Of a DNA stretch of 64,000 bases, positions 34,652 through 43,546 are shown in pieces. Below the pieces are notes generated by a model. The model was not told the origin of the DNA. It did not search any database and saw only the letters and a program-made list of their open reading frames with translations. Within the stretch, counting starts at the first letter, position 1; every line of letters starts with the position of its first letter. The translations under genes and the position numbers were made by a program. Source of the stretch: HGM04593 sp045631905 (GTDB lineage: Bacteria; Bacteroidota; Bacteroidia; Bacteroidales; Bacteroidaceae); the NCBI GenBank assembly GCA_045631905.1, contig JAZQVO010000019.1:1-64000 (forward strand). Reading direction: 5' to 3'.

Positions 34652-35233
34652 ATGAAATATCTCATTGTAGGATTGGGCAACATCGGCCAAGAGTACGAAG
34701 GAACCCGCCACAATATAGGATTTACAGTATTGGACGCTTTTGCAAAAGCGTCCAATACTATTTTTTCGGACAAGCGATACGGTTTTGTAGCCGAAACCTC
34801 ATGCCGAGGTCGAAAACTTATTCTGCTAAAACCTTCAACCTACATGAACCTTAGCGGAAACGCGGTGCGCTACTGGATGCAGGCCGAAAAAATTCCTTTG
34901 GAAAATGTCCTTATAATTGTAGACGACCTTGCACTACCCGTTGGAGCCCTGCGCTTGAAAGGACAAGGCAGCGATGGAGGCCACAACGGCTTGAAACACA
35001 TAGCCGCCACACTAGGCACAACCTCTTACGCACGCCTCCGTTTCGGGATAGGCAGTGATTTTGGCAAAGGGCATCAGGTCGATTTTGTTCTCGGCTACTT
35101 CGACAGCGAAGAGCAGAAAAAGATAGAAGAACAACTTGTCACAACCACCGAAATAATAAAAAGTTTCTGTTTCGCCGGGCTTGCACGCACCATGAACCAG
35201 TTCAATAAAAAAGGAGCAGGCAAAAATGAGTGA
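34652..35233 (+). CDS. pth: Peptidyl-tRNA hydrolase
   Basis: 193 residues. IVGLGNIGQEYEGTRHNIGF with the catalytic histidine near residue 20, then LLKPSTYMNLSGNAV and GSDGGHNGLKHI. Recycles peptidyl-tRNA. rplY-pth is a conserved pair. A perfect 34-base palindrome with a T-run lies inside codons about 25-38. The gene overlaps the next by 8 bases. Confidence 0.96.
   Translation: MKYLIVGLGNIGQEYEGTRHNIGFTVLDAFAKASNTIFSDKRYGFVAETSCRGRKLILLKPSTYMNLSGNAVRYWMQAEKIPLENVLIIVDDLALPVGALRLKGQGSDGGHNGLKHIAATLGTTSYARLRFGIGSDFGKGHQVDFVLGYFDSEEQKKIEEQLVTTTEIIKSFCFAGLARTMNQFNKKGAGKNE
34726..34766 (+). terminator. Terminator-like palindrome inside the pth coding sequence
   Basis: AGTATTGGACGCTTTTG (34726-34742) is immediately followed by its exact reverse complement (34743-34759), then A and six T. 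Apart from its place inside a gene, this is a textbook intrinsic terminator, about 90 bases after the rplY stop. Confidence 0.6.
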
Positions 35234-35645
35234 CCAGGCACGAATAGACAAATGGTTGTGGGCCGTACGCATATATAAAACACGAAGCATAGCAGCCGAG
35301 GCCTGCAAAAAAGGGCACATAATGATAGGAGAGCGCAGTGTAAAACCCTCGCACACTGTACGCATAGGCGATGTTGTGAAAGTAAAAAAATCGCCCATTA
35401 CCTATTCGTTCCGCGTACTGAAAGCAGCCGAAAACCGAGTAGGAGCCAAGCTCGTGCCCGAACTAATGGAAAACATAACTCCAAAAGAGCAATACGAAAT
35501 TTTGGAGATGAGCAAAATAAGCGGTTTCACCGACCGCATGCGAGGTACAGGACGCCCCACAAAGAAAGAACGTCGCGAGATAGACCGTTTCTCGGAAGAG
35601 GTATTCGACACCGATTTTGACGAGTTCGATTTCGATGAGCTATAA
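35226..35645 (+). CDS. hslR: S4-domain RNA-binding protein, Hsp15-like
   Basis: 139 residues. S4 fold at the N-terminus (RIDKWLWAVRIYKTRSIAAEACKKGHI), basic middle part, acidic end. Hsp15 recycles stalled 50S subunits with nascent chains, in keeping with the pth neighbour. Confidence 0.9.
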   Translation: MSDQARIDKWLWAVRIYKTRSIAAEACKKGHIMIGERSVKPSHTVRIGDVVKVKKSPITYSFRVLKAAENRVGAKLVPELMENITPKEQYEILEMSKISGFTDRMRGTGRPTKKERREIDRFSEEVFDTDFDEFDFDEL

Positions 35646-35683
35646 AAAATAGAGCCCGACACAACATGTCGGGCTCTATTTTT
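35645..35683. terminator. Bidirectional terminator between hslR and the thioesterase gene
   Basis: 17-bp perfect stem with a 5-base loop; five or more T on either strand's descending arm. Separates convergent genes. Confidence 0.9.
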
Positions 35684-35701
35684 TATATGTAATTGCGCCT
35701 A

Positions 35702-36091
35702 CTACTGCACAGCATTCACCTTTGCCATAAAACGAGCTTCATCTACGATAAAACGCACATGAGTACCCTCGCCTATAACACCTGCACCATCTTCGGCAAC
35801 AACCTTGAACGAAAGCTTGCGTCCCTCTACCTGTAACAACTCGGCCGTAGCGGTTATAACCGCACCCAACCTCGAAGGCTTGTTATGAGCCACATTAATC
35901 TCGGAGCCCACTGTGGTAGAGCCCCCGGGCAGATAAGGAGCTACGGCATTCATAGCGGCATTTTCCATGAGTGCCACCATAGATGGTGTTGCAAAAACAT
36001 CGAGACCACCCGAACCGACGGCCGATGCACAATTTCCCTTCTCCACCACCACTTTACTCGTATATTTTAAACCGGCTTCCAACATAATCAT
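35702..36091 (-). CDS. FlK-like thioesterase
   Basis: 129 residues, hot-dog fold. FATPSMVALMENAAMNAVAPYLP contains the Glu typical of fluoroacetyl-CoA-thioesterase-like proteins, followed by VGSEINVAHNKPSRLG. Probably hydrolyses an acyl-CoA; substrate unknown. Its ATG follows immediately after the pepT stop codon. Confidence 0.88.
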   Translation of the reverse strand: MIMLEAGLKYTSKVVVEKGNCASAVGSGGLDVFATPSMVALMENAAMNAVAPYLPGGSTTVGSEINVAHNKPSRLGAVITATAELLQVEGRKLSFKVVAEDGAGVIGEGTHVRFIVDEARFMAKVNAVQ

Positions 36092-37333
36092 CTATTTTAA
36101 ATTTTTAACCATAGCCGCGATATTCACAATAGTCTTCACTGCTTTTTCCATCACCTGCACCGACACAAACTCATAACGACTATGGAAATTTATGCCACCT
36201 GCAAAGAGGTTGGGACAAGGCAAACCCATAAAGGATAGTTGTGCACCATCGGTTCCGCCTCTGATGGGTTTCACCTGAGAAGCAACACCCGCCTCGCGCA
36301 TAGCCATCTGTGCCAAATCTATGATATACATTTTTGGCTCAACCTGCTCGCGCATGTTACGATACTGCTCTTTAAGTTCCACCGTAACACAGCCTTGACC
36401 ATATTTATTATTCATACCTTTGGCAACCGACGACATCATAGACATTCTACGCTCAAATATCTCACGATTATGGTCGCGAATAATATAAGAGACCTCTGCC
36501 GAATCGACACCGCCGTTTATCCCCATGAGATGATAGAAGCCCTCGTACCCCTGAGTGCACTCCGGCGACTCGTGAGCAGGAACCGACGCAACAATATCAG
36601 CTGCCACGCGAAGAGCATTCAGCATTTTCCCCTTTGCATAACCAGGGTGCACGTTGCGTCCTTGAATAATGAAATTCGCCGAACCGGCATTGAAATTTTC
36701 AAATTCTATCTCACCCTCGGCACTGCCATCGACTGTATATGCCCAGTCGCAACCAAAAAGTTCGACATTAAAATTATGAGCACCACGACCAATCTCCTCG
36801 TCGGGATTAAAGGCTATGCGTATCGTTCCATGCTCTATCTCGGGGTGCGCCTGCAAATAGGCGACAGCCGAAATAATTTCGGCAACACCGGCTTTATCGT
36901 CGGCACCAAGCAGAGTGTGTCCGTCGGTAACCACAAGGTCGTGACCGATATAATTGAGCACCTCGGGAAAATCCTCGGTAGAAAGCACTATGCCCTCCTT
37001 CTCACAAAGCGGTATATCGCCACCACCATAAGCCTCCACCACACGAGGAGTAACATTCTTTCCGCTCATGTCGGGGCTGGTATCCAAATGAGCAATAAAA
37101 CCAATAACAGGCAACTGTTTGGCACAATTCGCAGGCAACGTTGCATAGAGATACCCCTTCTCGTCGAGCACAACATCGCTCAACCCCATAGACAACAACT
37201 CATCTCTAAGATAACGGGCAAAGAGCATCTGCCCCTCGGTTGTCGGCACACACGAAGCATCGTCGCTCGATTCGGTATCAAATGTCACATACTTTAAGAA
37301 ACGTTGCAACATAGCATCTTTTATCTCACTCAT
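36092..37333 (-). CDS. pepT: Peptidase T (tripeptide aminopeptidase)
   Basis: 413 residues, M20 family. Zinc-site residues are visible in IAHLDTSPD, LLGADDKAG, FNPDEEIGRG and NFHSRYE. Cytosolic; removes the N-terminal residue of tripeptides. Confidence 0.95.
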   Translation of the reverse strand: MSEIKDAMLQRFLKYVTFDTESSDDASCVPTTEGQMLFARYLRDELLSMGLSDVVLDEKGYLYATLPANCAKQLPVIGFIAHLDTSPDMSGKNVTPRVVEAYGGGDIPLCEKEGIVLSTEDFPEVLNYIGHDLVVTDGHTLLGADDKAGVAEIISAVAYLQAHPEIEHGTIRIAFNPDEEIGRGAHNFNVELFGCDWAYTVDGSAEGEIEFENFNAGSANFIIQGRNVHPGYAKGKMLNALRVAADIVASVPAHESPECTQGYEGFYHLMGINGGVDSAEVSYIIRDHNREIFERRMSMMSSVAKGMNNKYGQGCVTVELKEQYRNMREQVEPKMYIIDLAQMAMREAGVASQVKPIRGGTDGAQLSFMGLPCPNLFAGGINFHSRYEFVSVQVMEKAVKTIVNIAAMVKNLK

Positions 37334-37430
37334 AATATCTATCGTTTATATTCTTTTGGTAAAAATAGTTATTTAAGGAATGAGCTACAAGTTTTATCGT
37401 AAAATATTTTGCAACCAACCATAATTATAC

Positions 37431-37464
37431 AAAAACCGTCCCTTGCAATCACTGCAAGAGACGG
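37431..37464 (-). terminator. Terminator downstream of the SGNH hydrolase gene
   Basis: CCGTCCCTTGCA / TGCAAGAGACGG stem with one mismatch, followed on the minus strand by TTTTT. Confidence 0.75.
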
Positions 37465-37540
37465 CCACATACAATCTAAAATTAATGTAGTATCGCTTTA
37501 ACAACACAGCAATATTGCATTATGAATAAAGTTATTACAA

Positions 37541-38260
37541 TCAAATAAGAATTTTGTTACGAGAAAGAAAATCTACCACTGCACTCTCAATAAGTTCGTG
37601 CCCCGCCTCGTTAGGGTGAATACCATCTTCACATATAAATAGGGCAAAATCCTTGCGTTCGAGAAAAACCGAGGTAATATCTATCACCGGCACACGCTTT
37701 TCGGCACCCAAACGAAATATTTCCATGTTGTAACGCTCGTGCCAACGGTCTATTGAAAGCACCGAGCCACCCAACCATCGTAGAATATTATCCCCGTTAA
37801 GCCCTTTCGATACATGAGCAAAAAAGCGGTTTGGTTCGAGCACCGGCAACGACAACAATACAGGCTTTGTTCCCAATGACTTAACAAAATCTATTAAATC
37901 GGAATAATGCTTTACGAATGCATCTATCGGGGTTTTGGAGCAATGTTCTTCGCTGGGATTTTCGGCAATTTCGGCCCAGTTATAATCGCAGTCGTTGCCA
38001 CCATATTCGAACAGGACACAATCGCACCTTCTTATCTTCTCGGCATAACGGTTCACAAGCTTCATACCATGCGAAACAACTCCACCGAAACGGGCATAAT
38101 TTTCAATCTCCAGCCCCAGACGCCTGCAACACCTCGCAGCAAAGCCATCGCCGCTTATCTTATATTTCACACCATCAACAGGGCTGTTCTCCTTATCAAC
38201 CACAATACCCTTCATCACAGAATCGCCGAAGGCACATACCGTTTTTAAAACTGTCTCCAT
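37541..38260 (-). CDS. GDSL/SGNH family esterase or lipase
   Basis: 239 residues. GDS block CAFGDSVMKG, block III YGGNDCDYNW, and the catalytic Asp-His in DGIHPNEAGH. No signal peptide, so cytosolic. Substrate unknown; such enzymes often remove acetyl groups from glycans. Confidence 0.88.
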   Translation of the reverse strand: METVLKTVCAFGDSVMKGIVVDKENSPVDGVKYKISGDGFAARCCRRLGLEIENYARFGGVVSHGMKLVNRYAEKIRRCDCVLFEYGGNDCDYNWAEIAENPSEEHCSKTPIDAFVKHYSDLIDFVKSLGTKPVLLSLPVLEPNRFFAHVSKGLNGDNILRWLGGSVLSIDRWHERYNMEIFRLGAEKRVPVIDITSVFLERKDFALFICEDGIHPNEAGHELIESAVVDFLSRNKILI

Positions 38261-38450
38261 CTATAAAATTTTAAATTCGACGCGAAAGTACAAGCCCACT
38301 AACATCTAACAAAATCGAAGGGAATGAAGCGTGGTTTTGTGGGTATTTTATGCTATTTAGGGGCGAAATTCGGATATATTTGGCCAAACACATGCAAAAA
38401 AATGTTGCACTACAATACCCGACAAGGGATAAGAAGCGAAATATACAAAT

Positions 38451-38478
38451 AAAAAAAGCGAACACCAAAGTGTTCGCC
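38451..38478 (-). terminator. Terminator of the SRP RNA gene
   Basis: GCGAACAC / GTGTTCGC stem followed on the minus strand by seven T. Confidence 0.85.
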
Positions 38479-38487
38479 TATGGGGTG

Positions 38488-38582
38488 GGTAAGCTACCTA
38501 CATCGCGCCGCTACAACCAACTACCTTTGCTGCGGTCAAGCCCTGGAGGATTCGCTAGGAGCTGGCCGTATAGGACTTACCC
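38488..38582 (-). ncRNA. ffs: Signal recognition particle RNA, small bacterial type
   Basis: About 95 bases on the minus strand. The ends pair as GGGTAAG/CTTACCC. The apical SRP domain is visible as TCCTCCAGG ... AGCAAAGG, with the conserved AGCA side of the symmetric loop, and a preceding GGCCAGCTCC. It has a consensus promoter and an intrinsic terminator, and no competing protein gene. It should bind Ffh for co-translational targeting. The apical loop is UGAC (URRC class) rather than the usual GGAA. Confidence 0.85.
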
Positions 38583-38592
38583 ATACGGTGTG

Positions 38593-38623
38593 CAAAGGTA
38601 CAACAATTTTTCGAAATAACAAA
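38593..38623 (-). promoter_or_regulatory. Promoter of the SRP RNA gene
   Basis: Minus strand: TTTG at 38620-38623, then TACCTTTG at 38593-38600, spacing 19. The transcript should begin within ten bases of the mature 5' end. Confidence 0.75.
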
Positions 38624-38717
38624 TTTTGCAACAATTTAATTACCATCAAGTCATAATCGGCAAAAAAATAATTAAAATATAAGTGTGAAAAAATTAAAAA
38701 AAACAAATTTTAATTAT

Positions 38718-38874
38718 TACATTTGCACACCTTTATAAATACAAAACAGCCAAAAGGGAACAACAACCCAAAGGGCTATTCAGGTTCTTTACAGGAAAGC
38801 AACAACCTGTAAAGATTTAATTTTTGTTAAAAATTTAAAAACAATAACCTATTTATTAACTTAATTAATTTCTT
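38718..38874 (+). promoter_or_regulatory. Promoter and structured leader of the secreted repeat protein
   Basis: TACATTTG at 38718-38725 is the -7 box, leaving an unusually long leader of about 140 bases. It contains a perfect 10-bp hairpin, TCTTTACAGG (38786-38795) with CCTGTAAAGA (38806-38815), and a possible weaker stem AGCC...GGCT before it. No known riboswitch is recognised. Confidence 0.5.
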
Positions 38875-41430
38875 ATGAAGAAAATTTTACTTTCAATTCT
38901 CTGCTTGTTCAGCATTTTTGCTATACATGCAGAAGAGGTAACTGTAACATTCTCTGAACAGGGTTATGGCAACGCCCAAGAAGTTACAGAGTTGGTTATC
39001 AACAGCGACCTCGTAGTAGCGTTCAGCAAGGGAGGTAATTCAAGCACCACTCCCAAGTACTACAACACCGGTAAAGCTTTCCGCTTGTATGCAAAAAACA
39101 CCATGACAATCACTGCACAAGAGGGAACAGCCATCAAATCTATCGTGATGACAACCGGTTCTGGTGAAAATGTTGTAAATGCAGAAAGTTCTGTTTCACT
39201 CGGAAAACTTGAAATCGATGGCACAACAGCTACTATCAGCGACATCAACTCAAACTCGGTAGTTTTCACACAAGGTGGTTCAAAAGGACATGTGCGCATC
39301 GTAACAATGACTATCTCATACGAGAAGGTATCAACAGGCGCTACACTCCCCGAGCCCGTTGCATCAGTAAATCCCGGCACCATCTACAACGCAACAGAGG
39401 TTGAGTTGAGCGGCGAAGGCACCATCTACTACACAACAGACGGTACAGAGCCCACAACCGCGTCTACTGTTTACAGCGGTGCTATCGCTATCGACACATT
39501 CGGCTCAACAACAACCATCAAAGCAATTGCTATCGACGGCGAAGATTACAGCGATGTTGCCACATACAGCTACAACCTCAAAGTAGCAAACCCTGTATTC
39601 TCGGTTAAAGGCGGTGTATACGTGAAGCTCACAGGTGAAAACGCATTGAAATTCACAACAGAGACAACAACAGCCACAATCCTCTACAACAACCGTGGCG
39701 GCGACCCCATCACAGCAGGTTCTAAGACATACGGCCAGCTTTCGGTTCTTTCGACCGCAACAGTGAAAGCCGTAGCATTTGTAAAAACAGCCGAGGGCGA
39801 TTCTATCTTCAGCGACATCGTTGAGGAGGATTACATCATCTCTCCCATCAAGCCCTTCAAGGCCACAATGAACATCGTAAGCGGTAACAAATATGCCATC
39901 GCATGCGACGATGTAGCACTTATACCCCACAAAAAGACCGTAAACTATGGCTACATGAGCGGTATTAAGGTAACTGCAAAAGGCGAGTTCATCGAGACAA
40001 ACGACTATTACAGCTTCACATTCACAGAGACAGAGACAGAAGGTGAGTACACCATCATGGGTGGTGACAACCGTTACCTCTATTCAAGCTTAAAAAATGA
40101 TGGAGAGTACTACAGCAGCATCAACGTAGGTGAGGACATCAGCGATAAAGGCGATGCAGCTATATGGACTGTAAGCATCGACGACGACTTCACAGCAAGC
40201 ATCACAAACAAGGCATCTGGTTTCACTTTGCAGTATTCTACACAATACAAGAACTTTGAGACAAAGAGCGTAGCTACAAACCTCCCCATTCTATATGAGT
40301 TAGGCGAGTACCCCACTCTCGATATCACACCCGCAAACTGGAGCACATTGCCCGCTATCACCGAGATTGTTGTAAGATGCGAAAGCGGTATCGCACTCAA
40401 CGAGAGCGACGACTGCTATGCTACATACCGTGGCGACGACTACATCACAAAAGACCTTGGCTATGGCGTAGTCAGCGAGGACGGCAAGAGCGTTGTTTAC
40501 ACACTCGAAACACCCATCGAGGCAAACGGCGACTACTTCTTCACATTCCCCGCAGGTTTGTTCACACTCAACCCCGACGGTTTGGCTATCGAGAGCAGTG
40601 CAACAAACCGTTCATACACTGTTGATAACCCCAACATCTTGGAGCTTGTTTATGCAAACCCCGACAACATGTCAAATGTTAAGAGCATAGAGTACCTCTA
40701 CTTCGAGTTCAACCAAGACATCTTCGACAATGTAAACGACGCTGTTATTACCGATGATAATGGCAACGAATATCCTTTGCAGGTAACATACACCGATGGT
40801 TGGGGCGAGTCTACTCCTTACTACGCATTGTGTTTGAAGACAACAGAGCCCATCACAACTCCCGGTACATATACATTTGTATTGAAGAAAGAGTACATAT
40901 ATGCAGGTGATAATATCAGAATCGATAACGACTTGACATACACCTTCAATATAACAGAGAGCTTGAAGGTTGTAAACATCTCACCCATCGAAGGCACAGC
41001 CACATCATCTATCGACGAGCTTATCATCGAGTGCAACCAAGATATTATGTGCTGGGCCGAGGCATTCTACGTAACAGGTAGCGACGGTTCTGAGCGTTTC
41101 TTCGCACCCTCGATGACCGACAAAGATGGCAACGAGCTCCCCTACAACATGATACGTCTTGTAGCCGACACCCCCATCACTACTGCCGGTACATACACAC
41201 TCTACATTGAGGATTACAACATTGTAAATACCGACTATGCGAACCAGGAGATTCTCCCTGCTCAACAGCATGTATTTGAGTTCGATGGCAACTCTATCGT
41301 TACAGGCATAGAAGGTATAGAGGCCGAGAACGGCAACAACACAATCTTCGACATCACAGGTCGCAAGATTGAAAAGATTACCAAGCCCGGCTTGTACATC
41401 ATCAACGGTAAAAAGGTTATAATCAAGTAA
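38875..41430 (+). CDS. Secreted multi-domain beta-repeat protein with T9SS-like C-terminus
   Basis: 851 residues. Signal peptide (KKILLSILCLFSIFAIHA); an N-terminal beta domain; a chitobiase/hexosaminidase C-terminal-like repeat (GEGTIYYTTDGTEPTTAS); a RICIN-like or unassigned middle (GNKYAIACDD ... EYTIMGGDNRYLYSS); and repeated Ig-like modules from about residue 485. The end IFDITGRKIEKITKPGLYIINGKKVIIK-type pattern is the Por/type A sorting tail, though species without type IX secretion also carry it. Likely surface or secreted; ligand unknown. Threonine- and acid-rich with strong codon bias, hinting at high expression. Confidence 0.75.
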   Translation: MKKILLSILCLFSIFAIHAEEVTVTFSEQGYGNAQEVTELVINSDLVVAFSKGGNSSTTPKYYNTGKAFRLYAKNTMTITAQEGTAIKSIVMTTGSGENVVNAESSVSLGKLEIDGTTATISDINSNSVVFTQGGSKGHVRIVTMTISYEKVSTGATLPEPVASVNPGTIYNATEVELSGEGTIYYTTDGTEPTTASTVYSGAIAIDTFGSTTTIKAIAIDGEDYSDVATYSYNLKVANPVFSVKGGVYVKLTGENALKFTTETTTATILYNNRGGDPITAGSKTYGQLSVLSTATVKAVAFVKTAEGDSIFSDIVEEDYIISPIKPFKATMNIVSGNKYAIACDDVALIPHKKTVNYGYMSGIKVTAKGEFIETNDYYSFTFTETETEGEYTIMGGDNRYLYSSLKNDGEYYSSINVGEDISDKGDAAIWTVSIDDDFTASITNKASGFTLQYSTQYKNFETKSVATNLPILYELGEYPTLDITPANWSTLPAITEIVVRCESGIALNESDDCYATYRGDDYITKDLGYGVVSEDGKSVVYTLETPIEANGDYFFTFPAGLFTLNPDGLAIESSATNRSYTVDNPNILELVYANPDNMSNVKSIEYLYFEFNQDIFDNVNDAVITDDNGNEYPLQVTYTDGWGESTPYYALCLKTTEPITTPGTYTFVLKKEYIYAGDNIRIDNDLTYTFNITESLKVVNISPIEGTATSSIDELIIECNQDIMCWAEAFYVTGSDGSERFFAPSMTDKDGNELPYNMIRLVADTPITTAGTYTLYIEDYNIVNTDYANQEILPAQQHVFEFDGNSIVTGIEGIEAENGNNTIFDITGRKIEKITKPGLYIINGKKVIIK

Positions 41431-41449
41431 CTTTCTTCCACATAACATT

Positions 41450-41484
41450 AAAAAGGTGCAACTCACAGCGAGTTGCACCTTTTT
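41450..41484 (+). terminator. Terminator of the secreted repeat protein gene
   Basis: AAAAAGGTGCAACTC / GAGTTGCACCTTTTT, perfect 15-bp stem, 5-base loop. Confidence 0.9.
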
Positions 41485-41561
41485 GCATATATACGTAATA
41501 CCACACATCAATTTTCACTTATTGGATATTTTTACTATCTTCGCGCATTAAACCAAAAGAT

Positions 41562-42086
41562 ATGGAAGAAAAAAACAACATAAAAACAATGAGCGAAAGA
41601 GCTATGTATTATGGCACCCTTTTCGGGTTCATAATGATAGTGACCAATATCCTATATATATTAGGACTTAAATCACCATTATGTTCCACCCTCTTTCTCG
41701 GGCTCACCATCGCATCGCCCTTCATTGCCGGCCGATTCGCAAAGAGATACCGCAAGCAGGAGCTCGACGATAGCATAACACTCTCGCAAGCATGGTTATT
41801 CTTGATAATAATGTACACCTGCTCGGCAATACTCACAGCCGTTGCACAATTCATCTATTTTCAATACATCGACAACGGCTATTTCATGGAATTTATCTTA
41901 GAGCAGTTTGCAACCATCATAAACAGCGACGATTTTGACACGGTGCTGAAAAACCAGTTCATCGAAACAGCCGAGTTACTGAAAAAGCTGAGCACACGCG
42001 ACATAGTACTGCAACTTTTCAGCACAAACATAATGTTTTCGCCTATCATTACATTAATTATAGCTATTTTTGTACGAAAGAAATAA
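41562..42086 (+). CDS. DUF4199 membrane protein
   Basis: 174 residues, four predicted transmembrane helices, with the DUF4199 N-terminus (ERAMYYGTLFGFIMIVTNIL). Function unknown; the family is usually followed by the glycosyltransferase found next, 10 bases downstream. A weak promoter (TTG at 41522, TATCTTCG near 41535-41543) precedes it. Confidence 0.88.
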   Translation: MEEKNNIKTMSERAMYYGTLFGFIMIVTNILYILGLKSPLCSTLFLGLTIASPFIAGRFAKRYRKQELDDSITLSQAWLFLIIMYTCSAILTAVAQFIYFQYIDNGYFMEFILEQFATIINSDDFDTVLKNQFIETAELLKKLSTRDIVLQLFSTNIMFSPIITLIIAIFVRKK

Positions 42087-42096
42087 ACATAAAAAT

Positions 42097-43047
42097 ATGG
42101 ATATATCCGTAATCATACCGCTATATAACGAAGCCGAGTCGTTACCCGAGCTATCGGCATGGATAGAGAAAGTGATGAAAGAGAATAATTTCAGCTACGA
42201 AATTATCTTCATCAACGATGGCAGCAGCGACAACTCATGGGAGGTAATAGAATCGCTCAAAGAACAAAACCCATGTATACACGGAATAAAATTCCGTCGC
42301 AACTATGGCAAATCACCGGCCTTATATTGCGGTTTCGAACGTGCAAAGGGCAATGTGGTAATTACCATGGACGCCGACCTGCAAGACAGCCCCGACGAGA
42401 TACCCATACTATACAAAATGATTACCGAGGAGGGGTACGACCTTGTTTCGGGCTACAAGCAGAAGCGTTACGACCCGTTGAGCAAAACAATACCGACCAA
42501 GCTGTTCAACGCCACAGCACGCCTTGTTTCGGGAATAAAAAACCTGCACGACTTCAACTGCGGGCTAAAAGCCTACCGCAACGAGGTGGTTAAAAGCATA
42601 GAGGTCTACGGCGACATGCACCGCTATATCCCCTACCTCGCAAAAAACGCAGGCTACTCAAACATCGGCGAGCTCGTTGTGCACCATCAGGCTCGTAAAT
42701 ATGGCAACAGCAAATTCGGAATAAGCCGTTTCTTCCACGGCTATCTCGACCTCATGTCGTTGTGGTTCCTGTCAAAATTCGGCTATCGCCCCATGCACAT
42801 ATTCGGTCTCTGGGGCACAATAGTATTCATCATAGGCTTTATATCGGCTATTGTACTCGGTGCAAACAAGCTATACAGCCTTGCGTGCGATTGCCCGGCA
42901 AGGCTTGTAACCGACTCACCATATTTCTACATTGCACTTACCATGATGATTATGGGAACACAGCTCTTCCTCACCGGTTTCATAGCCGAGCTCGTGAGCC
43001 GTACCTCACAAGAGCGAAACAAATACAATGTTGCAAAAGAGATTTAA
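42097..43047 (+). CDS. Family 2 glycosyltransferase (GtrB/DPM1-like)
   Basis: 316 residues from MDISVIIPLYNEAESLPEL; the upstream in-frame start would overlap DUF4199. GT-A motifs: INDGSSDNSW, MDADLQDSPDEIP; two C-terminal transmembrane helices (GLWGTIVFIIGFISAIVLG and IALTMMIMGTQLFLTGFIAEL). Likely transfers a sugar to a polyprenyl phosphate carrier. Confidence 0.92.
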   Translation: MDISVIIPLYNEAESLPELSAWIEKVMKENNFSYEIIFINDGSSDNSWEVIESLKEQNPCIHGIKFRRNYGKSPALYCGFERAKGNVVITMDADLQDSPDEIPILYKMITEEGYDLVSGYKQKRYDPLSKTIPTKLFNATARLVSGIKNLHDFNCGLKAYRNEVVKSIEVYGDMHRYIPYLAKNAGYSNIGELVVHHQARKYGNSKFGISRFFHGYLDLMSLWFLSKFGYRPMHIFGLWGTIVFIIGFISAIVLGANKLYSLACDCPARLVTDSPYFYIALTMMIMGTQLFLTGFIAELVSRTSQERNKYNVAKEI

Positions 43048-43048
43048 G

Positions 43049-43546
43049 ATGAAAACAGGTAATTTTACAAAAACAGCACTCTCGGCAATAGTCATCGGCC
43101 TCACAATAATAATGATCGGCTGCGACAACGGTTACGACTGCGCTTTGAACAACACATCGTACGACAACATAGGGTTCTACACAAAAGAGAACAACAGCGA
43201 GGAAGAGTACATCTTCCCCGAAACACTCACCGTGTCGCTCATGGTAAACGGGAAAGAATCTATTGTTGTAAACCACATCATAGATGCCGACAGAATATCG
43301 CTCCCCATGAGCTACACCCAAGAGGTAGACACAGTGATATTCCGTTATAGCGACGCACTCGAAGATTCACTCTACATAACACACACCAACAACCCCTACT
43401 ACCAGTCTATGGAGTGCGGAACGGTTATGTACCACAAGCTCGAAGAGCTAAAATACACAAACGTGTGGATTGAATCGGCCGACATCGTAAACAACAACGT
43501 AAATTTCGAAGGACATGAAAATATCAAGATATATTTTTATAAGTAG
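43049..43546 (+). CDS. DUF6452 family lipoprotein
   Basis: 165 residues. Lipobox IMIGC near residue 26; two further cysteines. Start at ATG one base after the glycosyltransferase stop. Beta-rich; role unknown. Pairs with the DUF6048 gene in many Bacteroidales. Confidence 0.8.
   Translation: MKTGNFTKTALSAIVIGLTIIMIGCDNGYDCALNNTSYDNIGFYTKENNSEEEYIFPETLTVSLMVNGKESIVVNHIIDADRISLPMSYTQEVDTVIFRYSDALEDSLYITHTNNPYYQSMECGTVMYHKLEELKYTNVWIESADIVNNNVNFEGHENIKIYFYK

Noticed and set aside
36239..37297. A 352-codon open frame antisense to pepT, and similar long antisense frames over valS (52990-53964, 53214-54026) and nadE (23739-24554).
   Set aside because: They mirror conserved genes, are rich in Cys, His or Ser from reversed codons, and have no promoter or recognisable domain.
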